DNA from: Penium margaritaceum
Lineage: Eukaryota > Streptophyta > Zygnematophyceae > Desmidiales > Peniaceae
Length of the DNA stretch: 29,027 nucleotides
Assembly (NCBI GenBank): GCA_023375785.1
Contig: SZWC01015061.1
Span: 16,594-45,620, forward strand
Reading direction: 5' to 3'
Part shown: piece by piece, positions 1 through 9,360 of the stretch
Position numbering within the stretch: the stretch's first letter is position 1
Layout of the letters: every line of letters begins with the position of its first letter
Notes under the pieces: generated by a model
Told to the model about the DNA's origin: nothing
Databases searched by the model: none
The model's input: only the letters and a program-made list of their open reading frames with translations
Made by a program: the position numbers and the translations under genes

Positions 1-352
1 GAAGAAAGGCGCCATGATGTGTGCACCATGGAGGCGTTAGGCGTTTCTGTTGTGGGTGAGATCCGTGCTTCGACAAGCATAACTTGGGCTACGCTTGGCC
101 GAATCATGCACAGTTTGGTGCGTTGGAGAGCTCATGATTAGGCATATAAATTTTGTGATATGTCTATGTACAAAACTAATTCAAATTGTGTTATCCCCTT
201 CGTAAAACTGACTGTATCTAATTGCCTTCTCACATAGCGTGAGACGACCAGAATGCTCACGCTCAGTCTGAGATTCACCCAAAACAGAAGACGTGAACCA
301 CTAGAGAAGCTCACACCAACATCTGGGATCACACCACATGGATTTCCCAACA
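1..352 (+). repeat. 3' end of a Copia LTR (element A family), truncated by the window edge
   Basis: This stretch aligns along its length with the last third of the element A LTRs at 1392-2803 and 12086-13034. Shared blocks include AAGCATAACTTGGGCTAC and TTGGAGAGCTCAT. It ends in TTTCCCAACA at 352, the same terminus as the A LTRs. No primer-binding site or gag follows, so it is a solo LTR or the 3' LTR of an element lying to the left. The next bases begin a GT-rich simple repeat. The family assignment is seen directly; solo versus terminal copy cannot be decided here. Confidence 0.8.
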
Positions 353-670
353 TTACTGCGAGTGTGAGTGCTAGTGCTAGTGCTAATGCAGGTGTGAGTA
401 CCAGTGCAGGTGCGGGTGAGGGTGTAGGTGCCGGTGTGGATGTGGGTGTGTGTGCAAGTGCGAGTGCGAGTGCGTGAGTGTAATTCTGATAACTTGTCAG
501 TGAGTGTGTGTGAGTTTGTGGGTGTGAGTGTGAATGTGAGCATGAGGGCTGGAGATAGTGTGAGTGAGTTTGAGTGTGAGTGAAAGTGTAAGTGTGAATA
601 TAGGCGTGACCATGAGTGTCAGTGTGATTATGAGTGTGAGCGTGAGTGCTCAATTATGTGAGTCTGTGAG
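353..670. repeat. Degenerate GTGAGT/GTGAGTGC-type simple repeat
   Basis: The sequence is built of imperfect units such as GTGAGTGCTAGTGCTAGTGC, GGTGTAGGTGCCGGTGTG and long runs of TGAGTG. It begins at the LTR end and fades at about 670. Open frames on both strands here encode only His/Thr-rich or Ala/Ser-rich low-complexity strings, as expected from the repeat, and are not treated as genes. Confidence 0.85.
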
Positions 671-714
671 TATGTGAGTGTGATTGTATGAATGTGAGTT
701 TTTTGTCTGTGTGG

Positions 715-835
715 GGGATGGAGGAGGAGGGGGAGGAGGAGGATGAAGAGGAGGAGGAGGAGGAGGAGGAGGAGGAGGAGTGGGATTAGGAGCAGGAGAA
801 GGATGAACAGCTACAGGAGGGGGAGGAGGAGGGCA
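715..835. repeat. GGA-rich trinucleotide repeat
   Basis: A purine tract dominated by GGA/GAG triplets. It encodes poly-Arg on one strand and poly-Pro on the other; both are artefacts of composition. The core from about 745 to 780 is almost pure GAG repeat, and the edges are interrupted. Confidence 0.85.
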
Positions 836-1391
836 GCTTATCCACGTCACAAGCTGCTTGAGATCAGTTTCCACCTGCATACATTTGCAAACCATTCCAG
901 TGTTTGTTCAAACCTTCTTCAGCGACATACCATTGTATATACGCGTGAACGCCTCTGAGTCACATCTGACATAATTCATGTCAAAGCCACGTATGTACGA
1001 GGCTATTTGTAAATACATGATGGATCTCCACTCAAACTTTCAAAATCTCAAAGGCACATTAGACTATGTGTCTTTTGATTGCCTGTAGGGGATCCCAGAC
1101 CGCTTAACAAATACAACATGCCGGACCTGAGCCACACATGTGGCATAAAATGCACCATATTCTAGCACGTCTGCGGGTAGACGGGTGAGACCCATAGAAT
1201 AGACCCGTCAGGTTCCAGATAAGGATCCGCCGATGAGGAGGTCGGCTCAATCGATTCGAAAGGTCGGGATTCCTAGCTCCGTGGGAGGTCCGTAGCTCCA
1301 CCCCCCCCTCCCCCTGGCATAGGCTGGACATCCACGGATTATGGTTTGAATCACCTTGCTACATCCGGAACCTCGGTCAAACCGTATCCAT
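836..1391. other. Intergenic stretch with no recognisable feature
   Basis: I see no credible coding region, RNA gene or repeat family here. The short open frames have no recognisable motif. The 5 bp before element A (TCCAT, 1387-1391) may be half of its target-site duplication. Confidence 0.5.
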
Positions 1392-2803
1392 TGTTAAAAG
1401 ATTTCCACTTCGCATGGCCAAGTGCGGCGCCGGGAGGCAACGACGAGTCGCCAATGAGGGGAAATTCCTCGAAGTTGGATCTAGCAGCTAAAAAATGACT
1501 TGGATCCTCAAATGAAGGATTGCCCCTGAAATTTGACAAGTTGCTGAATCCTGTGGAAGTTGTTTCACCAAAATCAGACAAGTACGAAGGGAGATATGGG
1601 CTTCCAAAGTTGGGGTGTGTGGGCAGCTCTGAGAGCCAGTCGCGACTCGAAATCCAGTGAATAATCAAGTGGACCTTGGAACAAAAGCTCCATCTGGAGA
1701 TTTTTCTCCAGAAGGTTTGCCGAGGCGTGCGGTAGATAATCCACCGGATCCTGTAGTGAAGTTTGTGACTGAGGGACTTAGCCAAAATCCTGGGTCGTCA
1801 TCTGAAACTCATTAGTATGTTTTGATACTCGGGGACTTGGTCAACATTCTGACTGCAGGTCCACGGACAGGTTTCAAACCTCGTCACACCCCATCATCAA
1901 ACTTCACCCACAAGTGGTGAATGTGCATGGAAAGAGTGCAGGGGACCCATCCATCACATGCGATGGGATCTGCGCCTTGGGCAAGGCGCTTCGCACGTGA
2001 AGGAAGGCGCCACGGCGTTTGAAGGCGTCAGGCTTTTGTGATGGATGAGACCTGCACGTCGGCAAGCATAACTTGGGCTACACTTGGCCGAATCGCGTAC
2101 GGTTTGGTGCATTGGAGAGCTCATGTCTAGCCTTCTAGATGCTTTGATCATTTCCATGTACAAAAATTGATGCAAGATTGCGTANGCGTGCGGTAGATAA
2201 TCCACCGGATCCTGTAGTGAAGTTTGTGACTGAGGGACTTAGCCAAAATCCTGGGTCGTCATCTGAAACTCATTAGTATGTTTTGATACTCGGGGACTTG
2301 GTCAACATTCTGACTGCAGGTCCACGGACAGGTTTCAAACCTCGTCACACCCCATCATCAAACTTCACCCACAAGTGGTGAATGTGCATGGAAAGAGTGC
2401 AGGGGACCCATCCATCACATGCGATGGGATCTGCGCCTTGGGCAAGGCGCTTCGCACGTGAAGGAAGGCGCCACGGCGTTTGAAGGCGTCAGGCTTTTGT
2501 GATGGATGAGACCTGCACGTCGGCAAGCATAACTTGGGCTACACTTGGCCGTATCACGTACGGTTTGGTGCATTGGAGAGCTCATGTCTAGCCTTATAGA
2601 TGCTTTGATCATTTCCATGTACAAACACTGATGCAAAATTGCGTATCGCCCTCGTAAAAGTGACTGTATCTAAATGCCTACTCACATAGCGTAAGGGGAC
2701 CAGAAAACTCATGCTCACTCTTAAATTCACCTATAAAAGAAGAGGTAAACCACTAGAGAAGATCAGACCAACATCCGGTTCGCACCACGCGGATTTCCCA
2801 ACA
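1392..2803 (+). repeat. 5' LTR of element A, containing a 460-bp internal duplication
   Basis: It starts TGTTAAAAG and ends TTTCCCAACA, and is homologous throughout to 12086-13034. It is 1412 bp long, against 949 bp for the 3' LTR. The excess is accounted for by a near-identical 460-bp direct duplication (1725-2184 and 2186-2645) separated by a single N at 2185. Removing one copy and the N leaves 951 bp, almost exactly the length of the 3' LTR. Confidence 0.85.
1725..2645 (+). repeat. Direct duplication 2 x 460 bp around an N, probably an assembly artefact
   Basis: Copy 1 (1725-2184) and copy 2 (2186-2645) differ at only a handful of positions, all towards the 3' end, e.g. CGAATCGCGTACGG against CGTATCACGTACGG. 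The single N at 2185 lies exactly at the junction, which is what two overlapping contig ends joined without merging would look like. A real tandem duplication remains possible. Confidence 0.85.
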
Positions 2804-2820
2804 AAGGGTTGCAAGCCCAC
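2804..2820 (+). promoter_or_regulatory. Primer-binding site of element A (degenerate, internal tRNA-iMet type)
   Basis: Immediately after the LTR end CAACA comes AAGGGTTGCAAGCCCAC. The corresponding sites of elements B, C and D share the frame GGTT...GCCCAC. Element B has AAGGGTTATGGGCC, which complements the anticodon stem-loop of plant initiator tRNA-Met. The copy in A has mutated in the middle. It does not resemble the usual plant Copia site TGGTATCAGAGC. Confidence 0.6.
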
Positions 2821-2999
2821 CTGTCTGATCGTCTAAAAGTTTCACAACTTCCGTAACACACACGATTGTAATCTTGGACGTCGCCAAAGATTCTGAGAAC
2901 ACGTCGGAGTAGAAGCTACCCAAATGGCGCAGAAGGAGACATAGCCCATTGAGAAGTATGCGGACGGCCCAGGCTTTTAGCTGTGGAGATGTCACTTTA

Positions 3000-3612
3000 A
3001 GCTACACCTCGGGCGGAAGGGGCTGCTGAACATCATGTTGGGAAAGGAGGTGCTTGTAGAGGCGATTACTACGAACGCGGAGAAGCAGGCCTTAAGAAAG
3101 AAGAACACGGAGGCACTCATGCTTCTGGTGTCCGGGAGAGCCGAGTTGCACTGGGGCTACTTCCAAAGCTGCAAGCTGGCAGCCGACGCTTGGCAAGAAC
3201 TGTGCACCATCCACCAATCCAAGCTGCTCGCGAACAAAATCTTTAGGATGAAGCAGCTCCTTGCGGTGAGAATCGAGGAGGGAGATGATGTCATCTCCTC
3301 CATGTAGCAGATCGAGTCGCTCACCTCACAATGCAATGATGTGGGGTGGAAGATCAACACGCAGCTGTAGGTGATGGCCCTCCTCATGGCCCTACCTAAC
3401 AATTGGGGTCCAGTCATCACCGTTCTTGGAGGATGGTAGGAGGACAAGCTTACCTACAGCATGGTCGCAGAGTACATCCACAACGAGGCGCAGTGCCAAA
3501 GCTGTGGGGAATCCTCGTCCTCCTCATCGGCCCTCGTCACCAAAAACGCGTAGTGAAAGCGGGGATAGGGGAAGCGGCGGAAAGGGCGGCAGCAAGAAGG
3601 GCGCCAAGAAAG
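3000..3612 (+). pseudogene. gag: gag (N-terminal part) of element A
   Basis: Copia-type Gag of the retrotran_gag/UBN2 kind, the structural protein that forms the virus-like particle around retrotransposon RNA. Translation gives KEVLVEAITTNAEKQ, then SGRAELHWGYFQSCKLA and WQELCTIHQSKL, then a C-terminal half containing ALLMALPNNWGPVITVLGGW. The latter is shared with elements B (7588-8013), C and D. Stops interrupt it at 3305 (after VISSM), in the NTQL segment and after VLGGW. The lysine/glycine-rich linker is cut at 3612, just before the CCHC knuckle, by element B. The knuckle resumes at 8850. It cannot make a functional Gag. Confidence 0.8.
3608..3612 (+). repeat. Left target-site duplication of element B (GAAAG)
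   Basis: GAAAG directly precedes the left end of B (TGTCAGG, 3613) and is repeated at 8850-8854 directly after its right end (TAACA, 8849). Five bp is the usual duplication length for Copia integrases. Removing B and one GAAAG restores a continuous Lys-Gly-rich linker leading into the zinc knuckle of element A. Confidence 0.92.
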
Positions 3613-4330
3613 TGTCAGGAATGCTATCCTGGCATGCTCTAAACCACCTAAGTGTGCACGGCTTCTTAGTGCAAAGAGACTTCTAAAGGGGAGTGTGTGC
3701 TTTTGGGTCGCCACAACACCAAGGGAGCAGGATTCTGGCAGAATGCAGATTGCGGAAACTGAATAAGGCTGAGAATCATTAATGGTTGGTTATTCTGGTG
3801 AGGTAACATCAGATTCTTATAGCCCGTGATATGAGGATTCCAACGCATCCAAGCACCCCATAACAGAGCAGTATAGCCCCTGCTACGCCCATCCAAGCAA
3901 CCCTTGGTGGAGCCGCCTTTGGCTGCCGCCGACGCAAGTCGTCTCCGACATGAGCCAACAACGGCTCGAAGCGCCTTTCTTGATTGGCGAGTCAAAGGGC
4001 GGCTCGTCCTGGTCCAGGGGACCTTCCTGGTCACTTCTTCTAGGGCCTTGGAGTTGATGGAGCCAGTCGGAGCTGAACACCGACCACCGGTGGCGGAGTA
4101 TCCCGTCACCCCGGACGGATACCCAGATTCCACCCACCGACCACCCGAACTTCGGATGGGGCTTTCTCAACTTTCTGAATTCTCAATCAAATTGAGCAAC
4201 TCAAAGCTCGAAACCGCATGGAAAAATCCAAGGAGTCCAAATCTGTAATGAGATTAGACATCCAACTACTCTCTAGTGGTCAAACCAGGAAAACGGCAAA
4301 CGACATCCATGGCAGGGGAACTTTTTAACT
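3613..4330 (-). repeat. 3' LTR of element B
   Basis: Direct repeat of 8137-8849, with matching blocks such as CACGGCTTCTTAGTGCAAAG and ATCATTAATGGTTGGTTATT. On the minus strand it starts AGTTAAAAAG (the first T of the expected TGTT mutated to A) and ends CCTGACA. The 5' LTR ends TGTTACAATG/CCTAACA. Open frames in it on either strand (e.g. around 3904-4248) are by-products. Confidence 0.9.
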
Positions 4331-4340
4331 ATCTCCCCTA
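4331..4340 (-). promoter_or_regulatory. Polypurine tract of element B
   Basis: On the minus strand, TAGGGGAGAT directly precedes the 3' LTR. The equivalent site in element A is AAGGGGGAGAA before TGTTGAAAAG, and the preceding bases GGTGCA are also shared. In LTR retrotransposons this RNase H-resistant tract primes plus-strand DNA synthesis. Confidence 0.75.
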
Positions 4341-4374
4341 TGCACCTTCCATGCCGGATGCCCCATGCTCACTC

Positions 4375-4953
4375 TTACTCGTCTGCTCCTACGCCTTCAA
4401 GCCCTTCACAACTTTTCCACCCAAGCCCTGCAAGGTTGATGACGTGACGATCCAGGGGCTGCGCCTTGATCAAGCAATCTGCGAGTATGTGCTTCGTGCT
4501 GCAAAAATGCAGCACAACCTGTCCCTTCTCCACCATTTCGCACGCAGTGGTAGCGCACGTCGATGTGCTTTGTCCTCCTGTGCTCGGGTTGTTGGTCAGT
4601 GAGATGGAGCCAGTGTTATCCTCCTGGACCAACGTAAGCTCCTGCTACGGCACGCTCAGCTCTCCCAGCAATCTGCGGAGCCACACTGCTTCCTTGTCTG
4701 CCTCGGCCAGAGCGATGTACTCCGCCTCCACTGTGGAGGTGAAAACACAGTCCTGCTTCTTGCTGTACCACGAGACCCCTGCACCTGCAAGGAAGAACAC
4801 ATAGCCAGAAGTGGAACTCCTCTTGTCCACACCGTCGGCGTAGTCCACGTCAGTGTAGCAAACCAGCCGCAAGGGGTCTGGCCTCCCCTTCCCATCGTAC
4901 TTCAGGCGCGTGTGCGGCTTTGCCTGCAAGTACCAGAGGATACGCTTCACCAC
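4375..4953 (-). pseudogene. RNase H domain of element B
   Basis: C-terminal RNase H of the Copia polyprotein, which degrades the RNA of the RNA-DNA hybrid. Minus-strand translation of 4953-4645 gives VKRILWYLQ, CYTDVDYADGVDKRSSTSGY (first catalytic Asp), GVSWYSKKQDCV and VEAEYIALAEADKEAVWLRR (catalytic Glu). A second frame (4632-4375) continues with VQEDNTGSISLTNN (third acidic position), VVLHFCSTKHILADCLIK and the end of the polyprotein. A stop or frame change separates the two halves near 4640. The upstream part (5030-4950) is frameshifted relative to RT. Confidence 0.85.
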
Positions 4954-4959
4954 TGTCTA

Positions 4960-5849
4960 GTGTAGTTGCCCAGGGTTGGCAACATACCTGCTCACCTGAC
5001 CCACCGCGTAGGCCAGGTCCGGCCGAGTCACCACCATGGGAATACATCAGGCTGCCCACCACAGATTGGTAGGGCACCTCCGCCATGTCCTCCTTCTCCT
5101 CTTTAGTTTGCGACACCATCGCCGCATTCAGCTCACAGCTTGTGGAGACCGGACTGCCCACTGGTTTGCAGTCCTCCATGACGTACCGCCTCGGCCAGGT
5201 ATTTGGGCTGTCCCAGCTCAAGCGTGCGCGCCCTCCGGTTCCGCGTGATGCTCACCCCAAGGTAGTACTCCAGATCCCCCATATTTGTCATCTTAAATCT
5301 GCTTCTCAGCTGCTCCTTGAGCTGCTGCAAAGTCGTCAGATCTGATGAACAAAGGATCACATCATCCACATAGAGTGCAGCAATCTGATGGAGTCCCTTG
5401 CTGTGTCGCACATACACGCAGTGGTCTGACTCACTGCGCTTGAAGCCGAGCTCCACCATGTAGCCGTTCATCTGCTGGTACTAGCACCTGGGCGCTTGTT
5501 TAAGCCCATATAAGGCCTTATGCAGCTTGTAAATCTTGCCCTCCGACGCATCCGTCCCCTCTGGTACCTCAAGGTAGATCTCTTTGTCGATGATGCCATT
5601 CAAGAATGTTGTCTTGACATCCATTTGGTGGATCTCCATATCCCTAGCGGCTGTCCCCGTGAGGATCGTCCGGATGCTTGTGAACCTGGCGACGGGCGCG
5701 AACGTCTCATCGTAGTGTTTGCCTTTCCCCTGCGCGTACCCCTTTACCACTAGTCGCGCCTTATACTTCTCCACCTTGCTATCCTTGGTGAGCTTCACTT
5801 TGAACAACCACTTTGAGCTGATCACCTTTGCCCCCTCAGGCCGATCCAC
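4960..5849 (-). pseudogene. Reverse transcriptase domain of element B
   Basis: Copia reverse transcriptase. Minus-strand translation from 5849 gives VISSKWLFKVKLTKDSKVEK, YKARLVVKGYAQGKGKHYDE, ETFAPVARFTSIRTIL, IHQMDVKTTFLNG and [18 protein letters not shown] stop follows where Trp is expected (about 5480). The frame then continues with GYMVELGFKRSESDHCVYVR and the intact active site ALYVDDVILCSS (YVDD at 5361-5372), followed by FKMTNMGDLEYYLGVSI. Frameshifts near 5220 and 5030 break the connection to RNase H. The active site is intact but the protein is not. Confidence 0.88.
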
Positions 5850-6411
5850 CAGCTCCCAAGTGGCGTTCTCAGCAAGGGATACAAACTCAGATTTTATTAC
5901 TTTTCCCCACTGCTGCCCATCAGGTCATGGAAGTGCCACTTGCAAGGTTTGCGGCTCCGTTATGGCTGCCATCATGCCCTGCGCCATGCCGACCTAGCGG
6001 CCCGTGCTTGCGTCATACCGCTTTGCCGCATTCCGCTGTCTTAGGCTGTAGCGCGGTGACCTTGGTGATGCTGGCTGCTGGTCCTACTGCTGCTTTGCTG
6101 CAACGTTGTCCTTGGTCGCAGGTTCCCCCGTATCGGCTGCTATGTTCTGCACTCCAGCGGCACCTGCACCTGCTGCATTGCCCTGTTGTGCTCTAGCACC
6201 GTCGTCCTTCAAGGCATCGACCTGTGCAGCTGCCAGCTTCTCCTCATGCTGAAGGAGCTAGATCCACTCCCCCTGCTTTGGAGAGTGCGCTGCTTTGATG
6301 TTGTTGTTGCTGCTACTGCAATAGCTCTATTGCTCATCAAACGTGACGTCGGTGCTGGTGATGACGTCCTACGTCTGTGGATCAAAGAGGCGGTACGCCT
6401 TGATCGCACTC
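5850..6411 (-). pseudogene. Integrase-RT linker of element B
   Basis: The less conserved stretch between integrase and RT. Minus-strand reading gives SAIKAYRLFDPQT just after integrase, then an Ala/Gln-rich segment with several stops, then GKVIKSEFVSLAENATWELV leading into RT. It has no separate function in this family. Its presence shows that B still has the full pol layout. Confidence 0.65.
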
Positions 6412-7270
6412 TCATACCCGACAAACGCGTACGCCTTTGCACGTTGGTCTAGTTTGTGTTGCCTGCACCAATGTATGAGCCTTGCACCGGAACGCCTTCA
6501 CGCTTGGTTTACGCCCGCTCCAAGCTTCCTGCAACATCTTCCAGCCGCCTTTTCCCTTGAGCACTGCCATTGGGCTGAGGTTGGTGATGTAGCACGCTGT
6601 GCTCATGGCCCCGGCCCACAGACTCCATGGTAAATTTGCATCTACAAGCATTGTCCGTGCCATGGTGAGCAGCGTCTGGTTCATATGCTCCGCCACGCCA
6701 TTAGATTGAGGCGTGTACGTAGTGGTCGGCTGCCACTCAATGCCCTGCTCCTTCAGCCACCCTCCACAGCCCACGTACTTGCCACCATTGTCACTGCGTA
6801 GCGCTTTGACCTTGCGGTTAGTCTGCCTCTCCACCGCTACGTCATATTTCTTCAGCCGGTCCAGCACATCGCTCTTCCGCTTCATGAAGTAGACACAGTG
6901 TTTATTGCTGTAATTGTCGATGAAGGTGACAAAGTACCGCGCGCCCCCAATGGACGGCGTCTTGATCATTCCGCACACATCACTATGCATGACCTTAAGC
7001 ATGTTCTGGGCCCGTCGTTTTCGGTCTTCGAACGGCTTGCGCTTTGCCTTGCCCACGATGCTAGGATCGCACTTGTGCTTTGTGGAATCTGCTGCAATGT
7101 CTGCTGCATCGGTGATGTTGAGGCCGAGAACCATGTCGCGCTTTGCCATCTCTTGCACGACTACAGGCGACGAGTGCTCCAGCCGCCGATGCAACAGTTA
7201 CAGGTCTGCTCCCCCGCCTTTTGCGAGGTTCACGACACATGCTGGCCGGTCTGCTATGTCTGATGCCGAG
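6412..7270 (-). pseudogene. Integrase of element B
   Basis: DDE-type Copia integrase that inserts the cDNA into the host genome. Minus-strand translation of 7194-6412 shows the pre-integrase zinc region (HRRLEHSSPVVVQEMAKRD ... KCDPSIVGKAKRKPF), in which the second Cys of the usual CxxC has become Ser. The catalytic core follows: MHSDVCGMIKT (Asp 1), VKALRSDNGGKYVG (Asp 2) and TPQSNGVAEHMNQTLL (Glu). Next comes WSLWAGAMSTACYITN and the GKGGWKMLQEAWSGRKPSVK motif of the core C-terminus. The frame is lost after ATQTRPTCKG. All three catalytic acids are present, but the zinc-binding site is damaged. Confidence 0.88.
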
Positions 7271-7650
7271 GGAATGACCTTGGTCTCAACGATGTAGAGT
7301 CATCCCTTGCAGTTTGTTTCGAGCACGACCTCACCATCGCCGTCCATCTACACGACTGCACCTCTCTTGCGGAAAATCACTTCATACCCCTTGTCTTTCA
7401 AGCGGCATACACTAAAAATGATAGACAGGCCAGGGACATGTTGCACGTTTTTTATAACATTGTGCACCTTTTTACCACCAACCACCACCTCCACGCCCAC
7501 ATCACCTTGGCCGGCCACAGGTTCGACCTTGTCATTGGCGGTCACCATGGACTTTAGAGACTTGGTGTAGTTGATGAACCCCACCTTCTAGACTTGGGTA
7601 TGCTCCTCCGCACCTGAGTCAAGGCACCTCCGGTTGGCACCCTTCAGGTC
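7271..7650 (-). pseudogene. Protease of element B
   Basis: Aspartic protease that processes the polyprotein. Minus-strand translation gives RRCLDSGAEEHTQV, with the DSG catalytic motif shared with element A (KKCLDSGAKEHTQV). After a stop (7588) it continues KVGFINYTKSLKSMVTANDK, VEVVVGGKKVHNVIKNVQHV and PGLSIIFSVCRLKDKGYEVI. This is the normal Copia order between the Gag knuckle and integrase. The stop directly after HTQV prevents a continuous product. Confidence 0.8.
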
Positions 7651-8060
7651 GTGGTTCTTCGTGCCGTTGAGCAACACCTTCTTGCCTTTGGCGCCTTTGC
7701 CGCCAGCTTGCGCCTCCTCTGGGCACTGTTTGGCCGAATGGCCCTCCTTGCCATAGTTATGGCATGCACCCTTCTTGGCGCCCTTCTTGCCACCGCCCTT
7801 ACCGCCACCTCGCTTGCTGCTACTGCTGCCACCCTGTGTTTTGGTGACTAGGGCAGTTGAGGATGACGAGGTCTCGTCACCGCCCTTACGGTATACCTCG
7901 TTGCGGATGTACTCAGCGTCTGCACCGTAGGTGAGTTTATTCTCCTCCCAACCTCCCAGCACGGTGATGAGAGGACCCCAACTATCGGGTAGAGCCATGA
8001 GGAGTGCCATCACCTACATCTTTGTGTCAATCTTCCAACCCACATCATTGCATTGCACCC
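7651..8060 (-). pseudogene. gag: gag (C-terminal part only) of element B
   Basis: Minus-strand translation begins QCNDVGWKIDTKM, has a stop, then runs open through VMALLMALPDSWGPLITVLG, KLTYGADAEYIRNEVYRKGG and a Ser/Gly/Lys-rich linker. It ends in a zinc knuckle CHNYGKEGHSAKQC, whose second Cys is replaced by Tyr. Element A retains CRNCGKEGH at the same place. The primer-binding site lies only about 80 bp upstream of QCNDVGWK, against about 530 bp in A, so roughly 450 bp encoding the N-terminal half of Gag are missing. Confidence 0.85.
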
Positions 8061-8120
8061 GGAGTGACACACCCGTACGTCGTGGAAGCCGTGAACGTCT
8101 TGGCAGGTAGATCAGGGTCG

Positions 8121-8136
8121 TAGGCCCATAACCCTT
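8121..8136 (-). promoter_or_regulatory. Primer-binding site of element B, internal initiator tRNA-Met type
   Basis: On the minus strand, directly after the 5' LTR end CCTAACA, the sequence reads AAGGGTTATGGGCCTACG. GGGTTATGGGCC complements the anticodon stem-loop GGCCCAUAACCC of plant cytosolic initiator tRNA-Met. This is the kind of site known from Drosophila copia, which is primed by a cleaved half of the initiator tRNA. Confidence 0.75.
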
Positions 8137-8849
8137 TGTTAGGAATTCTATCCTGGTGTGCCCTGAATCACCTAAGTGTACACGGCTTCTTAGTGCAAAG
8201 AGACTTCCAAAGGGGGGTGTGTGCTTTGGGTCGCCACAACACCAAGGGAGCAGAATAATGGTAGAATGTGGATTGCGGAAACTGAGAAAGGCTGAGAATC
8301 ATTAATGGTTGGTTATTTTGGTGAGATCACATCAGATTCTTATGGCCTGTGATCCGAGCTTTGCAACGCACCCAAGCACGCTCAAAAGGAATCAGTATAG
8401 CCCCTGCTACGCCCATCCAAGTGACCCTTGGTGGAGCCGCCTTTGCCTGCCGCCGACGCGAGTCGTCTCCGACATGAGCCGACGATGGCTTGAAGCGCCT
8501 TTCTTGATTGGCGAGTCAAAGGGCCACTTGCCCTGGTCCAGGGAACCTCCTTGGTCACTTCCTTTAGGGCTTTAAGGTCTATGGAGCCAGTCGGAGTTGA
8601 ACACCGACCACTGGCGGCGGAGTATCCCGTCACCCTGGATGGATACCCAGATTCCACCCGCCTACCACCCGAACTTCGGAAGGGGCTAACTTTCTGAATT
8701 CTCAACCAAATCGAGCAACTGAAAGCTTGAAACCGCATGGAAAAATTGAAGGAGTCCAAATCTGTAATGACATCAGACATCCAACTACTCTCTAGTGGTC
8801 GAACCAGGAAAACGGCAAACGGCATGCATGGCAGGGGCACATTGTAACA
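8137..8849 (-). repeat. 5' LTR of element B
   Basis: Begins TGTTAGGAATTC (plus strand) and ends ATTGTAACA at 8849. On the minus strand it therefore runs TGTTACAATG to CCTAACA, with matching inverted TGTTA/TAACA ends. It is the direct repeat of 3613-4330. GAAAG follows at 8850-8854. Confidence 0.92.
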
Positions 8850-9360
8850 GAAAGGTGCGTGCCGCAACTGTGGCAAGGAGGGCCATTGAGCCGGTGAGTG
8901 CCCGGAGGAGGTGAAGGCCGGAGGCAAAACCACCAACGGCAGGTCTCTTCTCAAGAGAAACAAGAGTCACTTCCTGAGGAAGGCCAACAAGAAGTGCCTG
9001 GATTCCGGGGCTAAGGAGCACACCCAAGTCAAGAAGGTGGGATTCATCACCTACGAGAAGTCCTCCAAGGCAACGGTGGTTGTGAATGACAAAGTCAAGC
9101 TGGCGGCCAGACAAGGCGACATGGAGGTGTAGGTTGTGGTGGGTGGTATGAAAGAGCTGTGCACAATCCGTGATGTGCAGCACGTCCCCGGCCTGGTTGA
9201 CATTTTGAGTGTCAGTCGCTTGATGGATAAGGGGTATGAGGTGCTTTTTTGCAGGAAAGGCACAGTTTTGCACATCGACGGTGACGGCGAGGTTGTGCTT
9301 GAGGGAAAACACGAGGGCGGTCTCTACATTGTCATAGCATTGGATGTAGCTGACTCGTAA
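8850..9360 (+). pseudogene. gag: gag zinc knuckle and protease of element A
   Basis: Continuation of the gag frame interrupted at 3612. The knuckle reads CRNCGKEGH, then a stop, then GECPEE. A basic linker leads to KKCLDSGAKEHTQV with the DSG protease motif, then KVGFITYEKSSKATVVVNDK. After a stop at about 9130 come ELCTIRDVQHVPGLVDILSV, SRLMDKGYEVLFCRKGTVL and an open frame to 9360. Each block has a counterpart in B. Three or more stops make it non-functional. Confidence 0.82.

Larger units (their letters stand above)
3613..8849 (-). mobile_element. Ty1/Copia LTR retrotransposon B, nested in gag of element A, minus strand
   Basis: Two direct repeats of about 715 bp (3613-4330 and 8137-8849) bound a minus-strand Copia internal region: gag, protease, integrase, RT and RNase H running from 8136 down to 4331. 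A perfect 5-bp duplication GAAAG flanks the whole. The primer-binding site (8121-8136) and polypurine tract (4331-4340) sit in the right places for a minus-strand element. At 5237 bp it is complete in outline but damaged. About 450 bp of gag N-terminus is missing compared with A, the Gag knuckle has lost a Cys, and pol carries several stops and frameshifts. By eye its LTRs are more alike than those of A, as expected for the younger, inserted element. Confidence 0.92.

Noticed and set aside
138..958. Open frames with His/Thr-rich, Ala/Ser-rich, poly-Arg or poly-Pro products
   Set aside because: They arise from the GTGAGT and GGA simple repeats; similar strings appear on both strands and no start context or domain supports them.
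1110..1390. tRNA-like B-box resemblance (GGTTTGAATCACC)
   Set aside because: No matching A box or cloverleaf could be drawn around it.
1351..2636. Minus-strand open frames in the element A LTR
   Set aside because: The same frames recur in the duplicated LTR segment and follow LTR sequence conservation, with no protein motif.
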